From contig OY294068.1 of NCBI GenBank assembly GCA_958510875.1, forward strand, positions 71,030,633 to 71,094,632: a DNA stretch of 64,000 nucleotides, read 5' to 3'. The stretch's first letter is position 1. Every line of letters begins with the position of its first letter. The notes below the pieces were generated by a model that saw only the letters and a list, made by a program, of their open reading frames with translations, was not told where the DNA came from and ran no database searches. The translations under genes were made by a program, and so were the position numbers. Positions 35,101 through 47,100 of this stretch are shown piece after piece. This DNA is from Endomychus coccineus. Lineage: Eukaryota; Arthropoda; Insecta; Coleoptera; Endomychidae.

Positions 35101-38100
35101 TTACTACTGGTATTTGAATTTTATTATAAATCAGTTGCTAAAAGAAAACCATTAGTTAAAAACACATACTTCCACCACTTTTAGTAAATAAAATGTAATT
35201 CAACAATATGTAATAAACCATATTTAATCTACTTTTAACAATTTTGTAAAACCAAAGTGGGTGGATCAAAAATTACTACCGCTATTTAAATTTTATTGTA
35301 AATCAGTTGCCGAAAGAAAATTATTGGTTAAAAACACATACTTCCACCAATTTTAGTAAATGAAATTTAATTCAACAACATGTAATAAACTATATTTAAT
35401 CCACTTTTTACAATTTTGTACAACTAAAGTGGGTGAATCAAAAATTACAACTGACGTTTGGACTCGCCTACATCAAACTCGCAAAATGTCAAATAATATC
35501 ACATTAAAATTATTTTAAACTAATTTTTCTTCGGTGTGAAATTCTCTTACCGAATATCCCAAGTGCACAAATTAATTTCCGGAAATTTTGCACATGGGAT
35601 ATTATAAGTGAATATTAGCCAGGAGATGTTTCAGAATTATCAAACTCGCCAACTATTTCCTTGGCTAATACTTCGGAAGATATCCTATTGAAAAGAATAT
35701 ATTCTTGAAAGCGTAAGAATAATACTAATAATCAAAATCATTTCTCATAAATGTATTATATTTAACGCAATATCCATCTCAAAGTATCGCCTGGGGAATT
35801 AATTGTCCGAAAAAATTATTTTACATTTGGAGTCTAGGCAGCTGGTAGGTAAATTCTTGTTTACCATCATCAATATTTAGGATTATATGCATTAACAATT
35901 GACTCTTTGAATAGGAGTTTATTAACTTGTTAAGAGTTCTTTTTCTTTGAAATTAAATTAACTAGTAATAATTTTCAAGTATTACTTGATGCTGCTTGAT
36001 ATTGTATAGTTTTACATATACCAGAACCTTAATTCTGTAACTGTTGGATTTTGAATGTTTGTATATTGGGTATTATAAACGATTTATCATTATTATCATA
36101 GTGTAACAGAAACATGGAATTATATTTGGACTATTTTATTTGTTTAATTTTCGAATTTCAAAATCTATTTTCGATATGAGTCATCATAAATTGAAATGAA
36201 TTCTGAAATTTGAAAAATTATCATTGGTCAGTTCTTTCATATGAATTGTACCGGAACATGAAAAGAGGATTTTGCCTTACTTGTTAAAGCAAAATTCTAA
36301 TGGACATTTGTTGATCAGTTATCAAGGCGCTAAAATTATTGTCTCGTCCGATATGATTTGAAATTTTATTTCCACAAAACATAGTCTCATAGCAGTTTCC
36401 AAATTTTCCAAAGAACGAGGACGTTGTTAAAATCTGTCAATTATTTCCAATATATTGGAACTTTTCCCATTTTTAAAAATATGTTGACTATTTTGACTAT
36501 TTATAATGTACGGAGTACGTCGTGTGAGCCTGCGGTGGAATTTTGAATCACGAGCCAACATCCCTGAAATATCTTAAATGTATGGAGGGGGAAGATATAA
36601 CATGGATAGTTCAGATCATTGAGATTCCATTTACAAATATGTAATTAATATCCAGATTGAAGAACATTCAGTTAAAATTCGCCATTCATGAATTAATGAA
36701 AATTTTGAACTAGAAGCTTCGAAATAGAGTTTTTCCTGCAAAAAAACTTAATTTCATAGATTTATCATCATACTGAATCGAAAAAAAATTATTTTGGAAC
36801 TGCTTGAATTCATGATAAAAGTCGACCTTTGCAATTCCGTTATTTTTTGGGGGTATGGTCGTGAAACGTAAGGTAAATTGTCATATTGAAGAAAATAGTT
36901 CCTCTCGAAATTATGTAACTTTGAAACAGGAGAATGATGAATCTTCTGTGATATTTTCTTCGAATTCGAATCTAGTGTGCTCTCTTAGAGCTACCTCATT
37001 TACTTGCTAAAAGCGATTATCCGAATGATTATCATTCAAAAAGTGCAAAGATAACCTTATCTAATTCATCATTGAAGATTCATGTTAAAACTTGAAAAAT
37101 ACTAGATTAGGTGATTTCGCGTCAATATTTGATAAAATCGACTGATTCTGGCTATATAATTTCCATATTTATCAAGGCTTATAATTTAATTAAAATATTT
37201 CAAGTAATCCTCTATTCACTTGAATTAATATGTCTATTTTTACCTCCAGCTCAATATTCAATACGTATTACATACACCCCTGTCTATGTTCTTTACTTGA
37301 CCCTCCGGTTTGTTCAAGCATGACACAGAAATTAGAAAGTGAAAGTGGAAGTAGAGCACTAGGAAGGGGTAAACATTTTTTACTCTGTGAATCTTTCAAT
37401 AATTGATTAATTATTTTGTAGTGCGATGTTCTGAAAAATTTCCGAATGACTGTGTACCAGATTTGAAACTACTGAGAGGTGTATTTGGTATAGAATTAAC
37501 TACACTCTTGACTGCTCACAATGCGAAGTTGCCTTTCGTGGTTACAAAATGTGTTGCGGAAGTTGAAGCGAGAGGTCTCGCTTCAGAAGGGATTTATCGG
37601 CTAAGTGGTTTTGCTGAAGAAATTGAATCTATAAAAATGGAGTTTGACAGAGGTAAGCAAAAGTTTTGAATTTCTATCGATGCTCAAAAATTATAATTAT
37701 TAATTGAAGGGGGTACTGCGGTCCTTTAATGAATAGGCCGAAATCCCCTTTGCACTCCGCGTCATGTGTCACCTAGTAGAGCGGTTTCCACCGACGAGTG
37801 TTCACCAGTCAACCAGAGGGCAGTTCCCACACGGGAGTGCAGAGTCGTAGCAAGCTTTACTGGCGCCCTAGGCAAAAGAAAAAATTTTCAGTTATCAAAA
37901 TAGATTTTTTGGGCATATATATTTATTCATTGCATCATATACTTTTACAGAATTATTGCATTTGTATTGTGTTGAAGCCAGTCATACACATATTAGAAAA
38001 AAGTTTTTGAAATTCACAATTGAATTTTTCTCGACTTAATAGCCGCGAATTCGTCAATTATATCGTCAAAATTAATTTGACTGGCAACCTCATTTTCTAT

Positions 38101-41100
38101 GGATAAAGTAGCCAGATTTGACAATCTTTCCTGGGCTGCAGTTGATCTCAAATATATTTTCAGTTTGCTGAAACTACGTTCACACTTGTAGCTATTGATA
38201 CAGGCTTTGTCAAAAAAATTCTCAAAGCAATATCAATGTTTGGGTAAGATGCTTTCAAACTATAATCTTGAATTAGCTGAAGTAATTCTAGAACACTTGC
38301 AGATTCAAGACGATCTGGAATAATTGACAAAACTGCGTGCTGAAAATCTCGTCAATAAATTCTGCGCCATTAGTGTCTCTTTCATATTTTATCGCCAAAT
38401 CCATCGCTGCTTTCTTCAATTCCATTTCACTCATATTTTGTAAAGACTCGCCAGACAAGAATCTGAAATCATTGGCAATCTCAATCAACTTTTCATACCT
38501 CCAATTAATTCCAGCTATGAACATATCAAGTACTTCGTTGATATCAATCCGAAACATTCGAATTTCCGAGATATTATGCCCAACTGAGATCATATATAAT
38601 TATCTACTTACTTGTCGAAAGTTGTACGTTGAACACACTCGGGTTTTAAAATCGTTTCACTTATTAATAATTCCGTATTGAAAATGAATAAAGCAGTGGA
38701 ACTATATTAATTGTGAGCTATTTTAAGCCGTGTTTCCCCGGTTCTAATAGAAATACGTCAATTTTATATGAACAATATGAATGTAATAGCCTTTGCTTTT
38801 CCGACACACAAAAACAAAGTGACCGGATCTATGAACGAACGGAACAAGCGGAACAAACTTTGAGGCTGGAAACGCATGAAAAAGGAGGAAAATTTTGAAT
38901 ATCTAAAAACAGTATTCTTTACCGCAACGCTTATTATATCGCCTTATATGGCTGACATATTATTCAAATCAACAAAAATAGCATTTGTTTATTCTATTGA
39001 AACAGACCACGCCTCATTAGCATATTATATACAATAAATAATGAAGAAAGGTTGAATCGCTGCTAGAAACTCTACGAGAAACATAAGAATCGTATCAAGT
39101 GCGCCGACTTTTTCTTCTTTGGGCTCCATTGTCTCCCAAATTTTTTTCGTTACAAAAATTTTTTGGACTTTGTCGTTACACGGCGCCCCTTTTGTGATGG
39201 CGCCCGAGGCAAGTGCCTCAGTTGCCACACCCTTGCTACGACTCTGCGGGAGCGTTCACCGTGCTCCCCAGGTTAACGGTTATCCTGACACCCATGGTGT
39301 TCACCTATCTGCCAGAGTGTGTTTACCATTCCTCCCCAGGTGAACAATTCCTAAAGAGGTTAACACCAACTTCGTGATATATTATTCTAACGTTGTCCTA
39401 GTGAAACGGTTTCCACTCGAAGGTGTTCACTTGGCTTCAGAGGTAGCCGGGATCGGTTCCCACTCCAGAGTGTTCACCGGGTGCCCGAAGTGGTCAAACA
39501 GCCACCTACTCCCAACAAGTGTCGCACAGCTCTACCGAGAGTGCTCTGCGTCTTGGGGGATCAGTGTTACGCATCTGCACAGAATGGGCATTGATGTTTC
39601 GTTTTTCCGTTTGCACCGCCTGCATAAAGGGAATCGCTAAGGTTCATCCTGTGGACGTGGTAGTTAAACGGTCCGTGCCCTGTCAGTATCTGTGTCAGCA
39701 GTTTGGCATTGGTTCTAACTTAACCATGTTCCTCACTTGCTCTTCCCTAATGCGGTCCAATCAGTTCTTTCGACATATCAGAGGTTAACGCTTTTTTTTC
39801 GGCTACGATGCATAGTTGCGGAAATATTCGGACAATTCGACCTCCGAAAGAAGGCGGAGAACCAAAATTGCTGGATTTGATTCCCTCTTATTTCAAATTT
39901 ATAAACACTTCAAACTCGTTTTGCCGTGGTTTATCACCAACCGTGGTCGCAGTGGTGTCAGAAAATATATTGTACTTATGAATTCTCCAGTAGGAAACTT
40001 CAAAGTAACTTAATAATACGACCTTAGCTTGTTTGGCTCAAAATTCCCTTTGGAAAATATCATCGATATTAAAGGCTAACGCACGATGGAGACATATGAG
40101 AATCTAAAAATTTTAAATTCATAGAATCTATAAAAACATATAGAAGTCTAATAATATCCTTACTAACTTATGCATGCATTGTATGTAAACTTTTATACAA
40201 AAACTCTATGTACCATTTTGAAAAAATCCAACACAAATGTCTATGGGAACTGACAATTATAAGTTACTCAGCAATATAACGATTTGTTTATAATTACGAA
40301 AAAGCATCAAAAAAATTTGATCTTCCATAATTTCTCACATATGCTACAATGTATTTGGATACAAAATTAAGACTACTCATCATGTGAATTCATCTCAGAT
40401 GTATATTATCCAGCAAGTCATACTGTTAGTTACAACCACGGTCGTACATACAGGTCTGGGAACTGGTATGTTTGACATGAGTCTCTTACATGTCGACAAA
40501 TTCGTAGTCCCTCGCTCAGCCACCAGCTAGGGCTTGGATCGAAGTATGACAACAATCACATTATTAAGTAAAATATTTACTATTCTGATTTGAGAGAGGA
40601 ATAGAACTGTTACTCTTGTCAAAATGTATTACTCACCTTAAAAATAACTTCCTCTTTTTCGTTATACAGGGTTCCCATAATAGACTACCCATTTTAATAT
40701 TTGAATAAAAAACAAAACAAACTTTTTATTTTACTAAATTACAGCTAACTCTTTGGGATTTATGATAACTTATAAATATTTGGCTAATTAAATTCTAACT
40801 TTTAAAAATCATGTCTTCTAAATGACCTCCACCAACTTCAACACATTTTTCAATATTAGATAAAAAGTGGTTCATTACACGGCGTAGCAAACCTTCGTCT
40901 ATTCCTCCAACTTCTTCACGAATTTTGACTTTCAGCTCCTCGATTGTACCTGGACGACTCGCAAAGTCCCCACAGGAAAAAATCGGGTGCCGTTAAGTCG
41001 GGGGACCTCGAAGGCCAAGGCAAATCTCCGAATCGAGAAATGAGTCGGTCATTAAACATTTCTCGCAGGACCCTCATTGAGTTTCTGGCGGTATGAGCTG

Positions 41101-44100
41101 TTGCCCCATCTTGTTGGAATAGTAAGGCATTGTTTTGTAATCCTCGTCTATTTAATTCTGCTGTTGTTATTAAACTAACGCCGGAATGCACGCCTAACTT
41201 CTTTTATCGAATTGCTTCTTATGTAAGTTTCTACACAAATCACGCGTTGTTGGACTGAGTAATCCATGAAAGTTCAAACAGATGTTGAAATAATGTCTCA
41301 AAGCAAAAAAATTAAATAATTATTGATGAAAACTAACAAACTTCTCGTAGAAAAATGGTGTTCCACGAAATTATTAATTTAAAATTTATTTGTGACAGGC
41401 GCCTGCTTGATTAATAATTTACTTAAATCCCGAAGACTACAAAAGATAATCCCACAGAGAACAACCTGTTTAGTTATCTCGTAGGGAATTTATTAATAAT
41501 ATAAAATGGGTAGTCTATTATGGGGAACCCAGTATATGTTCGCACACATAAAAGACCTCGTTGAAACGATTTCTATCCGGAATCGCAAGCATCCACTTTT
41601 TTCGCATTTCCGCATCTTCTGGCACTTTAAAAACAGAAGTTTCTTGCTTTACACTTTTGTACCCCGTTTTGCATTTCGGCACAATGCACGGTTTCGTAAT
41701 TTTTTTCTAAAAACGCCGGTATCCCTTGTGTTTACAAGTCAAGAATGACGACTTTTGGTACTACGCGACAGTCGACGCTTAGCGGACTCACTTCTCACAT
41801 AGGAAACAGCCTCGAGTTCCCAGACCTGTATGTACGACCGTGGTTGCAACTAAACATTTTTTTCCAAGAACATTAGACTTTTCATCATAAAGAACCTTTT
41901 ACAAGGATTCTGTTGAACTACAACAAACTAATTAAATCGAGTCCTGATTTGTTATTTGAAAATTTAAAAAATTATGTCAAAAAAATAACTTTCTATTATG
42001 AATAAAAATCACTTTGTATAAACTTTATCTTAGGATCCACATGGCATATAAGATTTATATTTATATCCATTCACTAATGTATAACATGTAAAATTCCTTA
42101 AAATGGGTTTATGTCTGTATATTACAAATAAATATAAATAAATATATTAATAATTGGATTCACAAGTCTCTGAAACTGCCAGGATCATAAAGGGATTTGA
42201 CAGACTCACAGATAGAAAATTCTAAAGGTTTAATGACCAGCTCGCTCAAGAATTTTAGTGAAACATGTGACGTTACTTTTTGGCGATAATTACTTACTAC
42301 GGCTTGAATACTCCTTCAAGTCTACCAGATCTGAATCCGATTGACTTTTATGTTGGTTTCTCGGGCACCAGATTTTTGTCAAAGTTTACTCCTCGTTAAG
42401 GGCTTCTGCTAGGGCCCTCACCACAAAGCGAATCACTTTGCTATCTATGGATAGCCTTGTCCCAGGGTAGTCTCAGTGAAGTAAGTAACCAGGGGTCAAT
42501 AAAACAGACTGAATAGTATTATAATTGCAAAAATTAATAATTGGTTACTTCTTGACTACTTAAATGCTGTTGCAGAAAGTCATTTTAGATAAACACGGAA
42601 CTTCCCGATAATAAGTTTATTTATAACTTGAACATAAATAAATATTTGACTCCCTCTGTATAATAATTTATCTCGAAACACAAGGAAGCTCAGAAACAAT
42701 AATTGTTAAGAAAGCGGTCCAAACAGGCTATTTTCCTTATTATAGCCGTGTCAACAAATAGTCATGTGAGTGTTCTTAAAACCGCTACTCATGTACTAAT
42801 TCTTAGAAAAATTAATTATCGTGCATGGGATACTCAAGCAGAGCAAGTGAAAGCAGGTCTTGAGTTGTAATGGAACCTCCGCAATACCCTCATTTCACCC
42901 GCGTAATATCAGTAATCTTTAGGGAACTTTTAATAATGGTCAATACTGAGATTCATTTATCCTGCACGTCTTTCAGGTTAGTACGCATAAATTCTCGGCA
43001 ACGGTCTTACCGGTAATTGTACGACAGTACCAGACACTTATATCCTACTCACGCATAAAATTGGCAATTATAACTCTTTCTTCCGGGTAGAACACAGCGT
43101 ATTACACTTATAATTACCTCGTCAACAATACCACCCTACTTCCGGGTAGGATACAGCGTGTACAGTGGATATTGCTACTCTCAAACACACATCCCCCTTC
43201 AGAGCCTATTTCCGGGTAGAACATAGTGTGTAGACCCTGGCGGAGGATTATCTACGACGTACCCTCATTTCCGGGTAGAACACAGTATATACGTCGTGAT
43301 TCACATTCACTACACTAGTTTTGTGAGGCAACTCAGGCGACGTTCAGAGGGTGTTCGCTCTCCAAAAAAGATGTGTTAGATGTATATTTAAGTTGTCTCA
43401 GAGAGAAATCTCTAAACAGTATTTTGTAGGGAATGCAATACTTACCTTACATAGTTTATATATTTATGAGGTAGTGCTCTTTGTTTGCAGAAATCGGGAA
43501 ATATTCAGAGACTACTTACAGAAACACGATCATGGCACAAGATATAGAAACAACTATAAGAGCAATAAATTGAACTATACTTATCTACAAAAGAACTTTC
43601 GAGTTCACTATCCTCAAAATATTCAATAAATTGCCTTCATCACTGCAAGAACTGCCCACTCTAATCTTGAAAAACAAGTTAAAGAAAATACTCATTCATA
43701 AAGCATACTATACGCTAAATGATTATTTAACTGATCCCCATATAGATATTCTTTGAGATGTTCCATAAAGTATGATATTGCATATCTGTAGAATAAATTT
43801 ACTAATTTTAATTATTGCATTATTATATTTAAACTACTTAACTGTTATCTGACGTGTTCTACGCCCCTTGAAGGCATATGTAAATTTGAACGAATAAACG
43901 ATATCTATCTATTTCTCCTTCAGAGCCTACTTCCGGGTAGAACACAGCGTGTAGGCCCTGGCGGAGGACTATCTACGACATACCCTTATTCCGGGTAGAA
44001 CACAGTGTATATTTGTATGTCGTGATTCCGTTTCACTCTAATCATGCATACCCTCTGACACAATACAATTACTTAACAAATTCAATTTTTACGTTTATCG

Positions 44101-47100
44101 GTACAGAAAACAATTTATTTTATCGGGACGTTATGGAAATCTGTACAGAATAAACTTATCAGATACAATACAATAATTACAATTACTAATTAAACGATAT
44201 TTGATATTACAAGGGCGCACCGCGGGCAAAACAATGGAACTCAATGTACTAACTCAAATAGCAAAATCACTATTTACTTAATACTTCAAAGGTAATTGGT
44301 GGAGCACTTACTTTTTGATCTCGGCTGTCTAAATGGTTAACTCAAACTTTAGTTGCTTGCTCACTATGTTCGTAAGAATTCTAATAATAATCAACGCTTG
44401 CGAGGCGTTCTTTTATACATATTGTGCTGCTGGTCAAGTCACCTACACCAGCTCCAGCCGAGCCCTTCTTTGCTCATTTCGCGCTCATGATGCTCCAGCA
44501 GTTCCTCGATTTTGTGCCGTTTTTATGGTTACATCTGTTCCGATATCTTTTGTTCACACTAAATATGCACGTTTCGAATGAAATCTAAATATACGCGACT
44601 TATGAATGGAACCGTATGCAAATCTGACACTCAAACTACACGGATGCCAATGCCCGGTACTATCTATCTTCCTATACAACAATATAATTATTCGGAATTA
44701 TCAATTCGAAATACTAATATAAACGAAATCTAAAATTTACAACTAATCACCGGTTTCCCATTAAATAATCATTCAAGATTTTAGAGCTACAAACAATTGA
44801 AAAATTTAGGCGTTACTCATCATCATATCCGAGTACCCTTGGCTGCAAACTAACGGACGATAAGTAATGTTCATTGGAATACAAGTGTATTGTAATTGAA
44901 TAAAAATTCTAGTGCCAGCAATAATGATAATACCCATTGGACGCGTATAATTCATTCATTTCCATGTTTCTTCATATGGCAAGTAAACTATATTCTAATT
45001 GCCGCATCTGAATTATTCGGAAAATAAATATGGGAAAGATAAAAACATAATTGATGTTATGTTATAAATCTGTTAATTTCATAAGTGGGTTCCGACATGG
45101 TTAAAAGAAATTATGAATGAATTCATACTTTGAGCTAAATATATGAAAGACATATACTTGGTTTCATCTCTTCCTCTGTTTCATGAATATTTCTTGAAGA
45201 AATATCAAGAGAATATTCGAAGCACTTGTTTTCTACATACTCCATATCATAAATCTAGAACTAAAAGAAAGGCAACGTAGGTTTCTCAATAATTTACAAA
45301 TCAACGTTTGAAGAGACATTCTTGAACTCGGTAGTATACCGGGTGACCTTTTTATCCTGAGATATCGAAAAATCTTAAGAAACCGCATTGTACGAAAAAA
45401 TGTCTGTAATGGAAATTTTTCGAGAGAGTAAATCAACCTGGTCAAAATTAACCCCCTTCCATACCCCTTGGGGAGTTCAAAGTTAATTGCAATAGTGATA
45501 TAAGGTGTAGGTGTGATCTAACTTTCTTTAATGGGATTAATATCGTATATATTTTTGGTTTTATGAATAAATATAATGAAAGGTCTAAGAGATACCGTGA
45601 ACAGGATAAACCTTTTATCAACGCTGAAACATCAGAATTGATATAATAGGTAGTAATCTAATCGTCAGAAATTCGTTGATGAAATAGGATAGAGGACAAA
45701 ATAACCTTGTTTATTTCATCACCGGGCAAAAAATATGCAATATAACACTCAACATTTTCTTGTTTTGAAATCCCTCGAGAATTTGGTCAGTTATTCTGTA
45801 GACCATACCGAAATTATTCAAATCAATCGTTAAAACAACAATTTGTTACGATACAAATTCGGTTATTCGATCGATTGCTCTAATTACAAGTTTGTTATCT
45901 AATCAACATTTAAAAAAAATATCAATTGTTTATATAAGTATCTAAGTAAAGAAGATTTTGGAAGAATTGTACATGGAACATGGGTAGAAAAAAATGTCAA
46001 ATAACATTTTAAATATGAAATGTATGTATGTAGCATGGGTGATTAATTTTGAAAACCAAACGACTAGAGACAATAAGATGTAGCTTTTTCAAAATGTAGG
46101 CAAAGAAACATTACAAATATAATTCTAGAGATTATATACAGATATAATCCACAGGGAATTTTCACTGCCCTATTAGTAAAATCACAACAGTCTTGTTCAC
46201 TAAATCGAATATTACTATTAGTGAGATATAATACCTTTAATACTAGGTGGATTTTTATTATATGGTTTAGGCAATTTATTTGATTACTTGTGTCACGTAT
46301 ATCTTGTATGTTGCGCGAGGGCAAGGTGAAAAGTCCCTGAAAAAATATACAGATGGCGCCACTATCGAATCCCATGTGACATTTGTGATGTACCATCTTT
46401 AACTAGAGCGCATTAAAATTTTCAGATTGATATGTCATTTAGTTCAGTTTTTACACCCATCGAAGGCAAGCAACCTTGAATATTTTTGTAAACATGGAAA
46501 AAAAGTGAATTTCGCTTCTTGATTAAACATTATTTCTTGCGTGGAAAACACATTACGCAAACCAAAGCATCGCTTGTTAAACATTATGGGGACTCCTCAC
46601 CATCGATTGGAACGATTCACAAGTGGTTTACTGATTTGCGTTGTGATAGTATGACCACAAAGGACGCCGAACGTTCTGGTCGTCCAATTGAGGGTTGCAA
46701 TGCCAGAAATCCATGTTATGATATTGGACGATCGGCGAATGAAAGTACACGAGATTGCTGAGACTATGGGCATCTCAACCGAACGGGTACGGAACATTTT
46801 GCATACATTTTTGAATATGAGAAAGCTATCTGCCAGATGGGTGCCGCATTTGCTCTCTGTCGACAACAAGTGCGACACCATGTGAGTTTAAAGGAGTGTT
46901 TGGGGATGTTAAAGCGCGATATAGAGGACTTTTTGCGCCGTTCCGTAACCGTGGACGGAACATGGATCCACCACAACACACCAGAGACCAAAGAACAGAT
47001 GAAACGGCGGATCGAAGCCGAAAAAGGCCAAAGTGGGTTTGTCGGCCAACAAAGTCATGGCGACAGTTTTTTGGGATGCACACGGTATAGTCCATATGGA

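Larger units (their letters stand above)
34053..35609. mobile_element. HINE/DINE-1-like (Helentron-associated) element with a passenger ORF
   Basis: An insertion of about 1.56 kb in the 175-bp tandem array. It has a 16-base inverted pair GAGAATTTCACACCGA (34053-34068) and its inverse (35531-35546), an internal tandem array (34796-35460), and, seven bases past the right inverted copy, a hairpin (35553-35603) close to the terminus. Short sub-terminal inverted repeats, central minisatellite and 3' hairpin are the defining layout of Helentron-associated elements such as DINE-1. No target duplication is evident, as expected. The expected insertion between two T was not clear. Confidence 0.65.
37725..39560. 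repeat. GC-rich degenerate minisatellite around a hAT insertion
   Basis: Flanks 37725-37839 and 39247-39560 repeat the theme gtgttcacc, ggtttccac, cagttcccac and gccagag at roughly 45-60 base spacing. The composition is richer in G and C than the rest of the intron. Confidence 0.55.
40437..41842. mobile_element. P-like (THAP) element A, interrupted by a mariner
   Basis: Starts CACGGTCGTACATACAGG at 40437 and ends with the inverse at 41842. Flanking 8-base duplications are gttacaac (40429-40436) and gttgcaac (41843-41850). The right half (41533-41842) is an inverted match to element B at 48858-49420. A mariner-like element (40667-41532) is nested at a TA. Confidence 0.85.

Noticed and set aside
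37111..37323. Hydrophobic 70-codon frame before exon 5
   Set aside because: It is in intron 4, has no family match, and AT-rich DNA gives such frames by chance.
41506..41748. 80-codon frame (and its twin at 48821-49186 minus) as a gene
   Set aside because: It is antisense to the THAP remnant of the P-like elements.
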